A stretch of DNA of 64,000 bases from G963665085 sp963665085 (GCA_963665085.2 CAXXXS010000001.1:62001-126000), one strand, 5' to 3'. Shown: positions 8,213 through 16,606, counted from the first letter of the stretch. Made by a program: numbers and translations. The notes: generated by a model not told the origin, from the letters alone.

Positions 8213-10936
8213 TTATTTTAACTTATTGGCTGCATCAATATATTTTTGGGCTTCTTTTTCTTTTCCACTTTCCTTAAGAATATTAGCAATTGCCAGATAA
8301 GGTGGTTTAAAATTTCTATTTGTTTTAATCGCTTGTTGAAAATATTTCAATGCATCATTTTTCTTATCCATTCTTAAAAAGACTAACCCCAGGTTATGAT
8401 AAGCATTTACGAATTTTGGGTTCATTTCTGTAATCGATGTAAATATCTTATATGCTTCTTCATTATTTCCTTCGTTAAAATAGGTAAGGCCAAGCATATT
8501 TAATCCCTTATCATATTTTGGATATATTTCAAGTAATTGATTAATTGTTTTTCTGGACAAATCAAATCTTCGTATATACATATATGCTGTCGCGAGATTA
8601 ATATAGGCAACTTCATTTGTCTTGTCAAGTTTTATTGCTTCGTTATAATCTGCAATAGCACCTAAATAATCCCTCTTTTTTAGTTTTTGATAACCTTCGT
8701 AATCATATTTTTGATTTCTTTTTAGAATAGCACAAACAGGCACTCCGTCAACATCTATAGTATGAATTGTATTTTCTGGAGGCCAGATATGCTTTTTGAG
8801 TTGATCAGGATTAATATAAGCATTTGCAATTATCGCATAATCCCAATCCGTATTACCTCTCTCATAATACCTGACATAAGTAGTCTTTATTTGATCTTTA
8901 TAATTTCGAAAATAATAACTTACACTAAAGTTTGTGGCTATGGTAATAGTGTCTTCACTTTTATCTGATAATTCATTATTAATAAGCCAATTGGAAGCTT
9001 TTTTTAAACTATGATAATAATAATCCAGTTCGTAGTTTCCATACGCACCCTTTACACCTCCAACAAACTGATTAAAATACACATAAATAAGAGGTTTATT
9101 TCTAATAATATGAATTAGCGGATGAAGGCAAATTATTACTAAAAAAATGGATGCAATTAATTTAGTTATGTTTGTCTTAAACTTATATAAAAAATTATTA
9201 ATCCCCACTGACGCTGTTGATACAATCATCGGATAAATAAAAATAGTATGTCTAATTACCCCATAAAGATTAGATTTCTTATATATTATATAACTAACTG
9301 GAAAAACAAAAGAAAATATCAATGCAAAGGCTAAGAATACCTTTAATTTGTTATCCCATTTATTAAAAAAAACAAAGAAAAAAAGCAACCCAACAATAAC
9401 AACAATAGGTGTTGTAATGGAATAATATCTGAGCAAATAACTCGAAGGAATACCATCACTCCATAAAATCTGACCATCAAATAGTTGTCTTATTCCAACC
9501 GAATAGTTTGTTAAAATAGTAAGAGCATTAATTGGATTTTTAATAGGGTTCTCTAGTGCATATGGCCACAAAGGAATGCCAAACAAATAACCCAAAATAC
9601 ATATAAAAACTACAGCTAATAGTAACTTAGGTGCAAAAGTAGACACATACTTAAATTTCTGCTTTTGTATAAAAACCTTAAAAAACAAATATGCACCTGC
9701 AAATGCTATTAAACAAGGAAGTAAAACAAGCCCACCTGCTCTTACACTCAACGTTGCCCCGATTCCTAAAGATGCTAAAATAAGTGTTCTATAATTTATT
9801 TTAGGAAACTCAATATAAAACTTAATAAAATAATACATCGCAAAAACATAACCGAAAGCGAAAGGAATATCCTTGGGGTTATTTAGGGTATGCCCAATAA
9901 ATCTTGGAGAAAGCAACATTAAAATAACAGCAATCACTCCTCCCCGCCAGTCTGTAACTCTTTTTACCAATAATCCAATTATCAGTATTATAAAACACCC
10001 AACTAACGAGTTCATTATATGACGTGCTTCATATATATCCTTAATTTTAAAAGAATTAATTACTACAGAAGAAATTGTATCAAAAGAATTCCCATATGTA
10101 TGAAAATTAGCCTCAACATCTTTATATGATTTATCTTCTCCGAAAGTTTTATAAAAATTAATTATTCGCTGAGACTGAGGATATTGCCAAACCTCTTCAT
10201 CACCTGAAATACCAACAGACAAACTAAGGATTGGCAAAGCAATAAACACAAACAATATTAACAACAGAAAAAGTGTTCTATAAAAACTATTTACTTTTAT
10301 AAAAGTATATCTTTTATGTGGCTTTGTTTTTAGTTCATGTAAAGGCAACTTAAAAAACCAATAAAGCCAAAAAGAAATACCTTTTCTAATAACTTTAAAT
10401 ATATTTTTTTTGTTTTTTTTCGGCTCTCCTTCCATAAATGTTTTCTTAATAAAAGGAATATCAAGTTTTGAAAGTATTGTTGAAATTGCCTTGATAGTTT
10501 CATCTTTAGATATTAAATGAGTTTCAAGCACATACTCAAACATCTTTGGAGATATAATCAAAATACTATTATTGGCTTTATTTGCAGAATTAACGAGATA
10601 ATATGTATCTAAATCATTGTCTTCTGATAATACCGTATCGTACTGTATTTGTTTCTCATCAATTTCCGAAAAATCAACAAAAACTATCTTTTTATATATT
10701 TCTAATTTTTTTAGGTTTTCCTGTTGATAGAAAATTGTTATATCACTATCCTGCAAATCTATTTCAGCTACATGAATACTATCTTTAGAATCGGACTGGA
10801 TAAAAAAATCGATTCTACTATTCTTTTTAAGGATAAATTCTCCAAAATATTTAAATTGTTTTTCCTGTTCTTTTTTAAGAAAAGCAACAATTAATATACG
10901 TTTATTGATTTTTTTGTTAGTTATTTTTTTATTCAT
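8213..10936 (-). CDS. Large PMT/GT39-like membrane glycosyltransferase with C-terminal TPR domain
   Basis: 907 residues with three parts. Residues 1-190 form a soluble domain I do not recognise. About 220-640 contain roughly ten or more hydrophobic helices; the first loop carries GISGDEEVWQYPQSQR, an acidic pair as in the first extracytoplasmic loop of GT39/PMT-type enzymes that use polyprenyl-phosphate sugars, and LNNPKDIPFAFGY follows. From about 745 to the end lie four tetratricopeptide repeats (DYLGAIADYNEAIKLD; NLGLVFLRMDKKNDALKYFQQAI). It follows a GT2 of the polyprenyl-phosphate sugar synthase type with a 57-base gap, so the two probably make and use one lipid-linked sugar. Acceptor unknown. 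The fusion of transferase and TPR is unusual. Confidence 0.7.
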   Translation of the reverse strand: MNKKITNKKINKRILIVAFLKKEQEKQFKYFGEFILKKNSRIDFFIQSDSKDSIHVAEIDLQDSDITIFYQQENLKKLEIYKKIVFVDFSEIDEKQIQYDTVLSEDNDLDTYYLVNSANKANNSILIISPKMFEYVLETHLISKDETIKAISTILSKLDIPFIKKTFMEGEPKKNKKNIFKVIRKGISFWLYWFFKLPLHELKTKPHKRYTFIKVNSFYRTLFLLLILFVFIALPILSLSVGISGDEEVWQYPQSQRIINFYKTFGEDKSYKDVEANFHTYGNSFDTISSVVINSFKIKDIYEARHIMNSLVGCFIILIIGLLVKRVTDWRGGVIAVILMLLSPRFIGHTLNNPKDIPFAFGYVFAMYYFIKFYIEFPKINYRTLILASLGIGATLSVRAGGLVLLPCLIAFAGAYLFFKVFIQKQKFKYVSTFAPKLLLAVVFICILGYLFGIPLWPYALENPIKNPINALTILTNYSVGIRQLFDGQILWSDGIPSSYLLRYYSITTPIVVIVGLLFFFVFFNKWDNKLKVFLAFALIFSFVFPVSYIIYKKSNLYGVIRHTIFIYPMIVSTASVGINNFLYKFKTNITKLIASIFLVIICLHPLIHIIRNKPLIYVYFNQFVGGVKGAYGNYELDYYYHSLKKASNWLINNELSDKSEDTITIATNFSVSYYFRNYKDQIKTTYVRYYERGNTDWDYAIIANAYINPDQLKKHIWPPENTIHTIDVDGVPVCAILKRNQKYDYEGYQKLKKRDYLGAIADYNEAIKLDKTNEVAYINLATAYMYIRRFDLSRKTINQLLEIYPKYDKGLNMLGLTYFNEGNNEEAYKIFTSITEMNPKFVNAYHNLGLVFLRMDKKNDALKYFQQAIKTNRNFKPPYLAIANILKESGKEKEAQKYIDAANKLK

Positions 10937-10993
10937 CGTTTATGTGTGTTTAATTATTTTCGATTGCCAATTGAGATATTCCTATATAAATAA

Positions 10994-11929
10994 TTAAATT
11001 TTTTTCTCTACAATATATCTTGGCCTTCTTTTTACCTCGTTGTATATTTTACCTAAATATTCACCAATTAAACCAATGGATGCTATCTGTATTCCTCCAA
11101 AGAAAAAAATTGGAAGAACTGTTGATGCCCATCCAGGCACAGCTTCTTTGTTAAAAACTGGAATCAATGCCCATCCAATCAAAAATAAAGAAATTACAAA
11201 AAGCACCAATCCCAAAACAAAAACAAGTCTCAATGGCCTAACACTAAAAGATGTGATTCCATTCCATGCAAAAGAAATCATTTTTTTCAACGGGTACTTT
11301 GACTCACCTCCTTCTCTTTTTTTTCTATCATATTTTATTATGGTTGATTTAAAACCAATCAAAGGAAAAATCCCCCTTAGATATAAATTTGTTTCTTCGA
11401 AATTTGTTATTTCCTTTAATACTTGATGATCAATCAACCTGTAATCAGCATGATTATAAATTGTCTCAACTTTTAAAAGACTCATTAATTTATAAAATGT
11501 TAAAGCCGTCAATCTTTTAAAGATAGTATCCTCATCTCTTTTTCTTCTAACACCATAAACAATTGAAAAACCTTCATTATGTTTATCCAACATCACTTCA
11601 ATTGCACTAGGATCATCTTGTAAATCAGCATCCAATGTAATTAAACAATCTACATTTGCATTATTATAAATTCCAGCAAGTAATGCATTTTGATGGCCAA
11701 AATTCCTTGAAAGTTTAATGCCTTTTACATGTTGGTACATTTTATTTAAATTTTCTATAATTCCCCAAGTATTGTCCTTGCTCCCGTCGTCAATAAAACA
11801 GATATAAGAATTTCTGTTAATGCATTTTTTTGATTTTAAATTTTCTAAAATATTATATAATACCATGAAGTTCTCTTCTAGAATCTCACTTTCATTAAAG
11901 CATGGAACAACAATTGCTATTTGTGGCAT
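10994..11929 (-). CDS. GT2 polyprenyl-phosphate glycosyltransferase (GtrB/DPM1-like)
   Basis: 311 residues. The N-terminal GT-A domain has IAIVVPCFNESEIL, the substrate-binding CFIDDGSKDNTW, LSRNFGHQNALLAG and the metal-binding LITLDADLQDDP. Two C-terminal transmembrane helices (about residues 235-260 and 270-292) and the tail IGEYLGKIYNEVKRRP identify the GtrB/ArnC/DPM1 branch that transfers a sugar from a nucleotide donor to undecaprenyl phosphate at the inner face of the membrane. Directly downstream lies a PMT-like transferase that could use the product. ATG at 11929. Sugar identity cannot be read from the sequence. Confidence 0.87.
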   Translation of the reverse strand: MPQIAIVVPCFNESEILEENFMVLYNILENLKSKKCINRNSYICFIDDGSKDNTWGIIENLNKMYQHVKGIKLSRNFGHQNALLAGIYNNANVDCLITLDADLQDDPSAIEVMLDKHNEGFSIVYGVRRKRDEDTIFKRLTALTFYKLMSLLKVETIYNHADYRLIDHQVLKEITNFEETNLYLRGIFPLIGFKSTIIKYDRKKREGGESKYPLKKMISFAWNGITSFSVRPLRLVFVLGLVLFVISLFLIGWALIPVFNKEAVPGWASTVLPIFFFGGIQIASIGLIGEYLGKIYNEVKRRPRYIVEKKI

Positions 11930-12050
11930 AAAATTAGATTTTCATATGGTTTTCAAAGATATTAAACGAATTGAAAAAAATACATAACAAAATTTCACTT
12001 ACCCAGTTTAACTTTTTACATAAAAAAATTAATAAAACACAATGTTTTTA

Positions 12051-12058
12051 TATCTTTG
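12051..12058 (+). promoter_or_regulatory. Candidate -7 promoter box TATCTTTG
   Basis: Exact match to TAnnTTTG, 30 bases before the ATG of the small HTH gene at 12088. The -33 position is AT-rich without a TTTG. It probably drives the block 12088-14326. Confidence 0.5.
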
Positions 12059-12087
12059 AAGTCCTCAAAAAAAATTAATTACACACA

Positions 12088-12336
12088 ATGCAAACATTTC
12101 TTAAAACCCTTGAAAGACTTAAATCTATTGACAACCTAATAAAATTAAAAGCAACCGGATCTCCTAATGAATTAGCTGATAGACTGGGCATATGCCCAAG
12201 CCATTTATTTAATTTATTAAAATTATTAAAAGAATTTGGAGCACCATTACGCTTCGACGTTAGCGCAAACAGTTACTATTACTATACAAATTTCAAATTG
12301 AACTTATCATTTAATAATTATTTAAATAAAAATTAG
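12088..12336 (+). CDS. Small helix-turn-helix DNA-binding protein
   Basis: 82 residues. The centre has the layout of a winged helix-turn-helix: a helix LERLKSIDNLIKLKATG, then SPNELADRLGICPSHLFNLLKLLKEFGAPL, in which ELADRLGICPSHLFNLLKLL looks like the turn and recognition helix, followed by the short wing DVSANSYYYY. It has no sensor or enzymatic part. It stands alone with its own promoter box, immediately upstream of the tail-fibre-like and 3-coathanger genes, and so may regulate them; that is inference from position. No closer family name can be given. Confidence 0.6.
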   Translation: MQTFLKTLERLKSIDNLIKLKATGSPNELADRLGICPSHLFNLLKLLKEFGAPLRFDVSANSYYYYTNFKLNLSFNNYLNKN

Positions 12337-12364
12337 CATCGCTCCATTCAAAATAGAGTTATGT

Positions 12365-12390
12365 ATTCGTTATTTGAAAAAATAGCGAAT
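12365..12390 (+). other. Hairpin between HTH gene and tail-fibre-like gene
   Basis: ATTCGTTATTT (12365-12375) pairs with AAATAGCGAAT (12380-12390), an 11-bp stem with one G-U pair and a 4-base loop. It is not followed by a T run, so it is more likely a leader structure or processing site for the gene at 12435 than a terminator. Confidence 0.4.
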
Positions 12391-12434
12391 GCCGAAAAGC
12401 TAATAGAGTAGGCAAAAATAAAAACAAAAAAATT

Positions 12435-13211
12435 ATGAAAATTAAATCTTTTTTCCTAGGATTATTTTTTCTCGTGTTATGTGGCATATTAAAAGCACAA
12501 TCATGGCAAGCAGGAAGCGGCACATTGTATACTAACCCTACATCTACCGACATTGGGATTGGCACTACTTCTCCAAGTACAATACTGCATATTAAAACTT
12601 CTCAACCAGAATTGCGTATGGAAAGGACATCTTACACTTCACATAATGGAATAATATTTTATCCTCACACTTCACTAAGTTCATCAACCCCATTATGGGA
12701 AATGGGTATGCGTGCAAGTTCTCCTAATTACAATATATGGACATGGGATGGTTCTAGTACAAAAATCAGATTTGCAATTGATATCAATGGAAATGTTGGG
12801 ATAGGAACTCAAAGTCCAAACACAAAACTACATGTAAATGGGAATTCATATTTTACTGGAAATGTTGGAATAGGAACAAGCTCTCCTGAAGCAGAACTTG
12901 AAGTAGATGGTAAAATTATCTGCGAAGAAATTGAGGTAAAAGATATATCTGCAGATTATGTTTTTGAGAAAAATTTTTCATTAAAATCATTAAATGAGGT
13001 TGAGGCTTTTATTAAAAATTATGGACATTTGCCAGATGTACCTCCTGCAAGTGAAACTGAAAAAGGTGTTAACATCAGTGAATTTAATAGTCTTTTGTTA
13101 CAAAAAATCGAAGAACTAACACTATATACTATTGAGCAAGAGAAAAAACTATATCACCAACAAAAGAAAATAGAAGAATTACAAAATTCTATTTTAAACT
13201 CCAAACAATAG
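12435..13211 (+). CDS. Exported tail-fibre-like protein with NVGIGT repeats and C-terminal coiled coil
   Basis: 258 residues. A signal peptide (MKIKSFFLGLFFLVLCGILKA) precedes a beta-rich region with the repeating motif GIGTTSPSTILHI, NVGIGTQSPNTKLHV and NVGIGTSSPEAELEV typical of Bacteroidota tail-fibre or collar-like surface proteins. The C-terminal part (LKSLNEVEAFIKNYGHLPDVPPASE ... NISEFNSLLLQKIEELTLYTIEQEKKL) resembles the intramolecular-chaperone type ending of these proteins, finishing in a trimerisation coiled coil. No sorting domain is present. Probably a secreted, trimeric surface fibre; no phage genes are nearby, so the phage-like name reflects fold only. Confidence 0.75.
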   Translation: MKIKSFFLGLFFLVLCGILKAQSWQAGSGTLYTNPTSTDIGIGTTSPSTILHIKTSQPELRMERTSYTSHNGIIFYPHTSLSSSTPLWEMGMRASSPNYNIWTWDGSSTKIRFAIDINGNVGIGTQSPNTKLHVNGNSYFTGNVGIGTSSPEAELEVDGKIICEEIEVKDISADYVFEKNFSLKSLNEVEAFIKNYGHLPDVPPASETEKGVNISEFNSLLLQKIEELTLYTIEQEKKLYHQQKKIEELQNSILNSKQ

Positions 13212-13217
13212 CAACTT

Positions 13218-13736
13218 ATGAAACCAAATAAATTTTTTAGTACAATTTTTATTGTATATGGTTTATTGTTGCTTGATTCCTTGAGTGCCCAGAGAGCAGC
13301 ATTACCATATAGCAATAATTTTTCAGATCTGGATCAATGTATCAACAACACATATACCGAGTGGGAAACAAATTGTAGAAAAAAAGACTATACTGTCTAT
13401 TGTGTTGGGTATTCGGGATACTCCAGCATGTTAAATTTTGCTGTTGAATTGTCTACATCATCAGTAAAAGAAGCATCTGCAACATATGAAGACGATTTAT
13501 TTGGCGATCTTAAATTGGATTTATCTAGCATCGTTGCCGAGAAAATAAATATAAATTTTGACTGGGCGATTATTAGTGGGGAAGATAGCTATTCTTTAGA
13601 TGGAGTTTACGTATCTGATGACAATGGAAGTAATTTTACTAAAATCCTATCTTTTGAATTTCAAGATAATAATTGGCTCCAAGCAAACCTTACCATACAA
13701 AACAAAACTATAGCTTTAATAATCAATTCATTGTGA
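13218..13736 (+). CDS. 3-coathanger type IX surface protein, N-terminal part (frameshifted)
   Basis: First 172 codons of a gene broken by a frameshift. It has a signal peptide (about MKPNKFFSTIFIVYGLLLLD SLSA) followed by PYSNNFSDLDQCINNTYTEW and a beta-sandwich region (FDWAIISGEDSYSLDGVYVSDDNGSNF) like jelly-roll domains of exported Bacteroidota proteins. The frame ends at a TGA at 13734 after non-homologous residues. The natural continuation is in the next-but-one frame from about 13700, so one base appears to be missing in the A-rich run near 13697-13707. It is six bases downstream of the tail-fibre-like gene and probably in its operon. A sequencing error in the A run is possible. Confidence 0.7.
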   Translation: MKPNKFFSTIFIVYGLLLLDSLSAQRAALPYSNNFSDLDQCINNTYTEWETNCRKKDYTVYCVGYSGYSSMLNFAVELSTSSVKEASATYEDDLFGDLKLDLSSIVAEKININFDWAIISGEDSYSLDGVYVSDDNGSNFTKILSFEFQDNNWLQANLTIQNKTIALIINSL

Positions 13737-14326
13737 GATTTCAATTTCATGCTACATTAGATGTAATCACCTCTTCTCGAACATTGTTAATTGACAATCT
13801 AGAAATCTCGGCTTCTTCTACTTCTGATTGCAGCTCGCAAATTAATTTAACACAGGATATTTCTGGTGGCTCACATGAATATTTAGCAAGTAATTCCATT
13901 ATGGCAACTAATGAAATTTCTGATGGAGCAATAGTTCATTACGGAGCAAACAGCTCTATTAGTTTGCAAACAGGTTTCAAGGCATATTCAGGAGTCAGCT
14001 TTATTGCAGACTTAAATGGCTGCAGTACAACCGCAACACTTAAATCAGCCAATTTAAACGATTGTAAAGTAGATATCCAAGAAGTTGTCAATTACAACGA
14101 GAACACTGTTAATATATATCCCAATCCATCACAAGGCCAATTCAGCATAAGTGTTAAAAATGAGTCACAAGTTACTATCTTGAATAGCCTTGGAACAATT
14201 GTCTACAAAAACATATTACAGGTTGGTAATAATAATGTAGATTTAAATCAAAACAACAAAGGTTTATTTATAATTGTTGTTGATGACGGCAGTCAAATTA
14301 TAAAAGAAAAAATATTAATAGAATAA
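13673..14326 (+). CDS. 3-coathanger type IX surface protein, C-terminal part (frameshifted)
   Basis: Continuation of the gene begun at 13218; the indicated start is an artefact of the shift and real homology starts near 13705 (YSFNNQFIVRFQFHATLD). Features in order: end of the beta-sandwich domain (LLIDNLEIS), a 3-coathanger stack (INLTQDISGGSHEYLASNSI ... GANSSISLQTGFKAYSGVSFIADLNGC), and a type A sorting domain (VNIYPNPSQGQFSISV ... NKGLFIIVVDDGSQIIKEKI). The complete protein would be an outer-surface protein exported by the type IX system. It is followed by a strong terminator at 14346-14382. Confidence 0.7.
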   Translation: MAPSKPYHTKQNYSFNNQFIVRFQFHATLDVITSSRTLLIDNLEISASSTSDCSSQINLTQDISGGSHEYLASNSIMATNEISDGAIVHYGANSSISLQTGFKAYSGVSFIADLNGCSTTATLKSANLNDCKVDIQEVVNYNENTVNIYPNPSQGQFSISVKNESQVTILNSLGTIVYKNILQVGNNNVDLNQNNKGLFIIVVDDGSQIIKEKILIE

Positions 14327-14343
14327 TTATCTACACATAAAAA

Positions 14344-14493
14344 CTAAAAAGGTTGTAATACAAAATACTTACAACCTTTTTTAGTTATAATACTCAAAGA
14401 ATCTAAAGTTTTTACCCAATCTTCAATAACTTGAATAATTATCTCAGATTCATTATAAACCGGCATTACCACGGCTAAAGTTTGTGTAGTCAT
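14344..14493 (-). pseudogene. Truncated GT2 glycosyltransferase remnant coupled to glf
   Basis: The minus strand encodes 49 residues starting MTTQTLAVVMPVYNESEIII and continuing QVIEDWVKTLDSL, a perfect N-terminus of a GT2 enzyme (first beta strand and PVYNE). After LDSL the sequence loses all GT2 character and ends in a stop inside the terminator of the opposite gene. The ATG overlaps the glf stop (ATGA), so it was once the translationally coupled gene after glf. The rest has been lost in a deletion or insertion with a junction near 14383-14400. Confidence 0.75.
14346..14382 (+). terminator. Terminator after the 3-coathanger gene
   Basis: AAAAAGGTTGTAA (14346-14358) and TTACAACCTTTTTT (14369-14382) form a 13-bp stem with a 10-base loop and a T run. 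The symmetric A/T tails would allow it to act in both directions. Confidence 0.85.
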
Positions 14494-15632
14494 GTTTTAT
14501 TGTTGCTTTTTATTTTCGAGTATGTTTCAAGTGCCGCATTAATTGCATCATGCATATCATAATAACGGTAATCACCTAATCTCCCTCCAATATAATAGTT
14601 AGAATAGTTTTTTGCCAGCTCAATATATCTATTTAATAATTCTATATTCTGAGTATTGTTAATTGGGTAGTATGGATTTTCTCCAAAATCTTTTTCTGAA
14701 TATTCCTTAATAATAATTGTTTTAGATATATCAAGGTCTCTTTCAGGATGCAAATGTCTGGGCTCATGAATCCTTGTGTATGGTATTTCAATATCAGCAT
14801 AATTCATTACAGACGTCCCTTGGTAATCTTCAACTTCTTTTATCTCTTTTTCAAAAGATAAAGTTCTCCATTCCAATTTTCCGAATTTATAGTCAAATAA
14901 TTTATCAATATGGCCACTGTATATTATCGTTGACTCTTTGTTTAAAGATGATTTAATGTCAAAAAAATCCTGATTAAGTATTATGTCAATCTTTTTATTT
15001 GCCAATAACTTCTCAAATATTTTTGTATATCCATGTAAAGGAATTCCCTGCCAACGACTATAATAATAGCTTTCATTATAATTTTTTCTGAACGGGAGTC
15101 TTTTTAAAATGGATGCTGGCAATTCTTTAGGATCAATTTGCCATTGTTTTTGGGTATACCCTTTTATAAAGGCTTCATATAAATCCTTCCCTATCCAGGA
15201 AATTGCCTTCCCTTCAAATGAATCTGTTTCCTTGTTATTCTCTTTTTTAATTATTTTTTTTAAAAAACCATCAACCTCAAAAGGTTTTAGATTAACATTA
15301 TAAAAAGAATTTATTGTCTCCAGATTAATGGGCATTTGGTAAACTTTGCCCTTATGTGTTGTTAAAACCTGATGAAAATAACTGTTAAATTCGGTAAATC
15401 TATTTATATAGTCCCAAACAACTTTATTGGATGTATGAAAAATATGAGTCCCATATTTATGATATTCTATTCCTGTTTCTTTATCAATATCTGAGAAACA
15501 ATTTCCCCCAATGTGATCTCGTTTCTCAATAATAAGAACTCTATCGCCTAAATCATTTGCTATCCTTTCTGCAATAACAGAACCAAAGAAGCCAGAGCCA
15601 ACTACCACATATTTGTACTGTAATAAATCCAT
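14490..15632 (-). CDS. glf: UDP-galactopyranose mutase
   Basis: 380-residue flavoenzyme that interconverts UDP-galactopyranose and UDP-galactofuranose for cell-surface glycans. The N-terminal FAD dinucleotide-binding motif is VVVGSGFFGSVIAERI; EKRDHIGGNCFSD, YHKYGTHIFHTSNK, the active-site WQGIPLHGYTKIF and the C-terminal YIGGRLGDYRYYDM are family signatures. Full length, ATG at 15632. It once formed an operon with the GT2 now reduced to the remnant at 14344-14493. Galactofuranose is expected to be used by the neighbouring glycosyltransferases; that link is inference. Confidence 0.95.
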   Translation of the reverse strand: MDLLQYKYVVVGSGFFGSVIAERIANDLGDRVLIIEKRDHIGGNCFSDIDKETGIEYHKYGTHIFHTSNKVVWDYINRFTEFNSYFHQVLTTHKGKVYQMPINLETINSFYNVNLKPFEVDGFLKKIIKKENNKETDSFEGKAISWIGKDLYEAFIKGYTQKQWQIDPKELPASILKRLPFRKNYNESYYYSRWQGIPLHGYTKIFEKLLANKKIDIILNQDFFDIKSSLNKESTIIYSGHIDKLFDYKFGKLEWRTLSFEKEIKEVEDYQGTSVMNYADIEIPYTRIHEPRHLHPERDLDISKTIIIKEYSEKDFGENPYYPINNTQNIELLNRYIELAKNYSNYYIGGRLGDYRYYDMHDAINAALETYSKIKSNNKT

Positions 15633-15660
15633 ATTTTATAATTAGGTAGTTACGAAATAA

Positions 15661-15693
15661 ACAAAAAAACCCAAACTTTTAAAAGTTTGGGTT
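15661..15693 (-). terminator. Terminator of rpmH
   Basis: AACCCAAACTTTT (15668-15680) and AAAAGTTTGGGTT (15681-15693) form a perfect 13-bp inverted repeat; on the minus strand a run of seven T follows. It sits about 30 bases after the rpmH stop. Confidence 0.88.
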
Positions 15694-15722
15694 AACAATA
15701 TAATTGAATATTTTAAATCTTG

Positions 15723-15881
15723 TTAAATCTTATGTCTAGGCTCGTCTGAAACAGTTAATTTTTTTCTTCCTTTTGCCCTTCTAGATGCTAGAACTTTCCT
15801 GCCTCCTGCTGTTGCCATTCGTGAACGAAAGCCGTGTTTATTACTTCTTTTTCGTCTTGATGGTTGAAATGTTCTTTTCAT
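15723..15881 (-). CDS. rpmH: 50S ribosomal protein L34
   Basis: A 52-residue, very basic protein starting MKRTFQPSRRKRSNKHGFRS and containing RMATAGGRKVLASRRAKGR, the complete L34 signature. The tail KKLTVSDEPRHKI is the short extension seen in Bacteroidota. L34 is a late-assembling protein of the large ribosomal subunit. The gene has its own canonical promoter (15924-15954) and terminator (15661-15693), so it is a single-gene unit. The usual partner rnpA does not follow it here. Confidence 0.97.
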   Translation of the reverse strand: MKRTFQPSRRKRSNKHGFRSRMATAGGRKVLASRRAKGRKKLTVSDEPRHKI

Positions 15882-15923
15882 GATATTCTATTGTTTTCTT
15901 TTTATCTTAATTTTTTGAGTGCG

Positions 15924-15954
15924 CAAATGTATACTTTTCTTTTTTAAATTCAAA
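15924..15954 (-). promoter_or_regulatory. Canonical Bacteroidota promoter of rpmH
   Basis: On the minus strand TTTG (15954-15951), exactly 19 bases, then TACATTTG (15931-15924). This is the full -33/-7 consensus of the primary sigma factor of the phylum and is the best promoter in the window. Confidence 0.88.
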
Positions 15955-15961
15955 GAAAATA

Positions 15962-16591
15962 TTAATTATTTGCAATCTGAACATGAACTAACAATTTTGA
16001 GTCAAAAAATTCTTCTTCAAAAATATTTTTCAGACTAATTACTTTAACCGGATAGTCTATGTTTTTAATGTCCTCTTCTATATCGCCCCCCTTTAGATAT
16101 AAAACCCCATTTACAATTCCATTATTCGCCCCGGGCACAACATTTTTTGTTCCCCAGCCTGTAAATTTCACAAGATCGGTTACTGCCCTACTAACAACAA
16201 AATTGTATTTTTCTTTATGATTCTCTACCCTGAGCTGCTTACTTTTTAAATTTTCCAGACCTAACTCTTTTGAAATCTCCTGAACGACCTTTATCTTTTT
16301 TCCAATAGAGTCGATAAGCATAAAGTTACATTCCGGGAAAAGTATGGCTAAAGGAATACCAGGAAAACCACCACCTGTTCCCACATCAAGTATTTTTTGT
16401 TGGGGAAGAAATTTAATCACTTTTCCAATTGATAATGAATGCAAAACATGATGCACATAAATGTTTTCAATATCCTTCCTGGAAATAACATTTATGCGTT
16501 CATTCCAATATATGTAGAGATCCTTTAAAGCCTTCATCTGCGACACTTGTTGAGATGAAAGCCCAGGAAAATACTTTGTAATAATATCCAT
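15962..16591 (-). CDS. rsmG: 16S rRNA (guanine527-N7)-methyltransferase
   Basis: 209 residues. RsmG methylates N7 of G527 in 16S rRNA with S-adenosylmethionine; its loss gives low-level streptomycin resistance in other bacteria. The SAM-binding motif is ILDVGTGGGFPGIPLAILFP, preceded by the family motif WNERINVISRKD and followed by the FVVSRAVTDL strand. Starts at ATG 16591, 15 bases after the sigma-factor gene, and is the last gene of the GT2 - sigma - rsmG operon. Confidence 0.95.
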   Translation of the reverse strand: MDIITKYFPGLSSQQVSQMKALKDLYIYWNERINVISRKDIENIYVHHVLHSLSIGKVIKFLPQQKILDVGTGGGFPGIPLAILFPECNFMLIDSIGKKIKVVQEISKELGLENLKSKQLRVENHKEKYNFVVSRAVTDLVKFTGWGTKNVVPGANNGIVNGVLYLKGGDIEEDIKNIDYPVKVISLKNIFEEEFFDSKLLVHVQIANN

Positions 16592-16606
16592 AAGATGAAA
16601 GGCAGG

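Noticed and set aside
12435..13211. Prophage remnant because of the tail-fibre-like protein
   Set aside because: No other phage genes; the protein has a signal peptide and NVGIGT repeats typical of secreted Bacteroidota proteins.
13697..13707. Programmed ribosomal frameshift in the 3-coathanger gene
   Set aside because: The zero-frame codons CAA AAC AAA ACT do not form an X-XXY-YYZ heptamer and no downstream structure is obvious; a plain one-base deletion is simpler.
13673..13736. Separate gene starting at 13673
   Set aside because: The start is a TTG artefact of the frameshift; homology to the upstream frame continues until about 13700.
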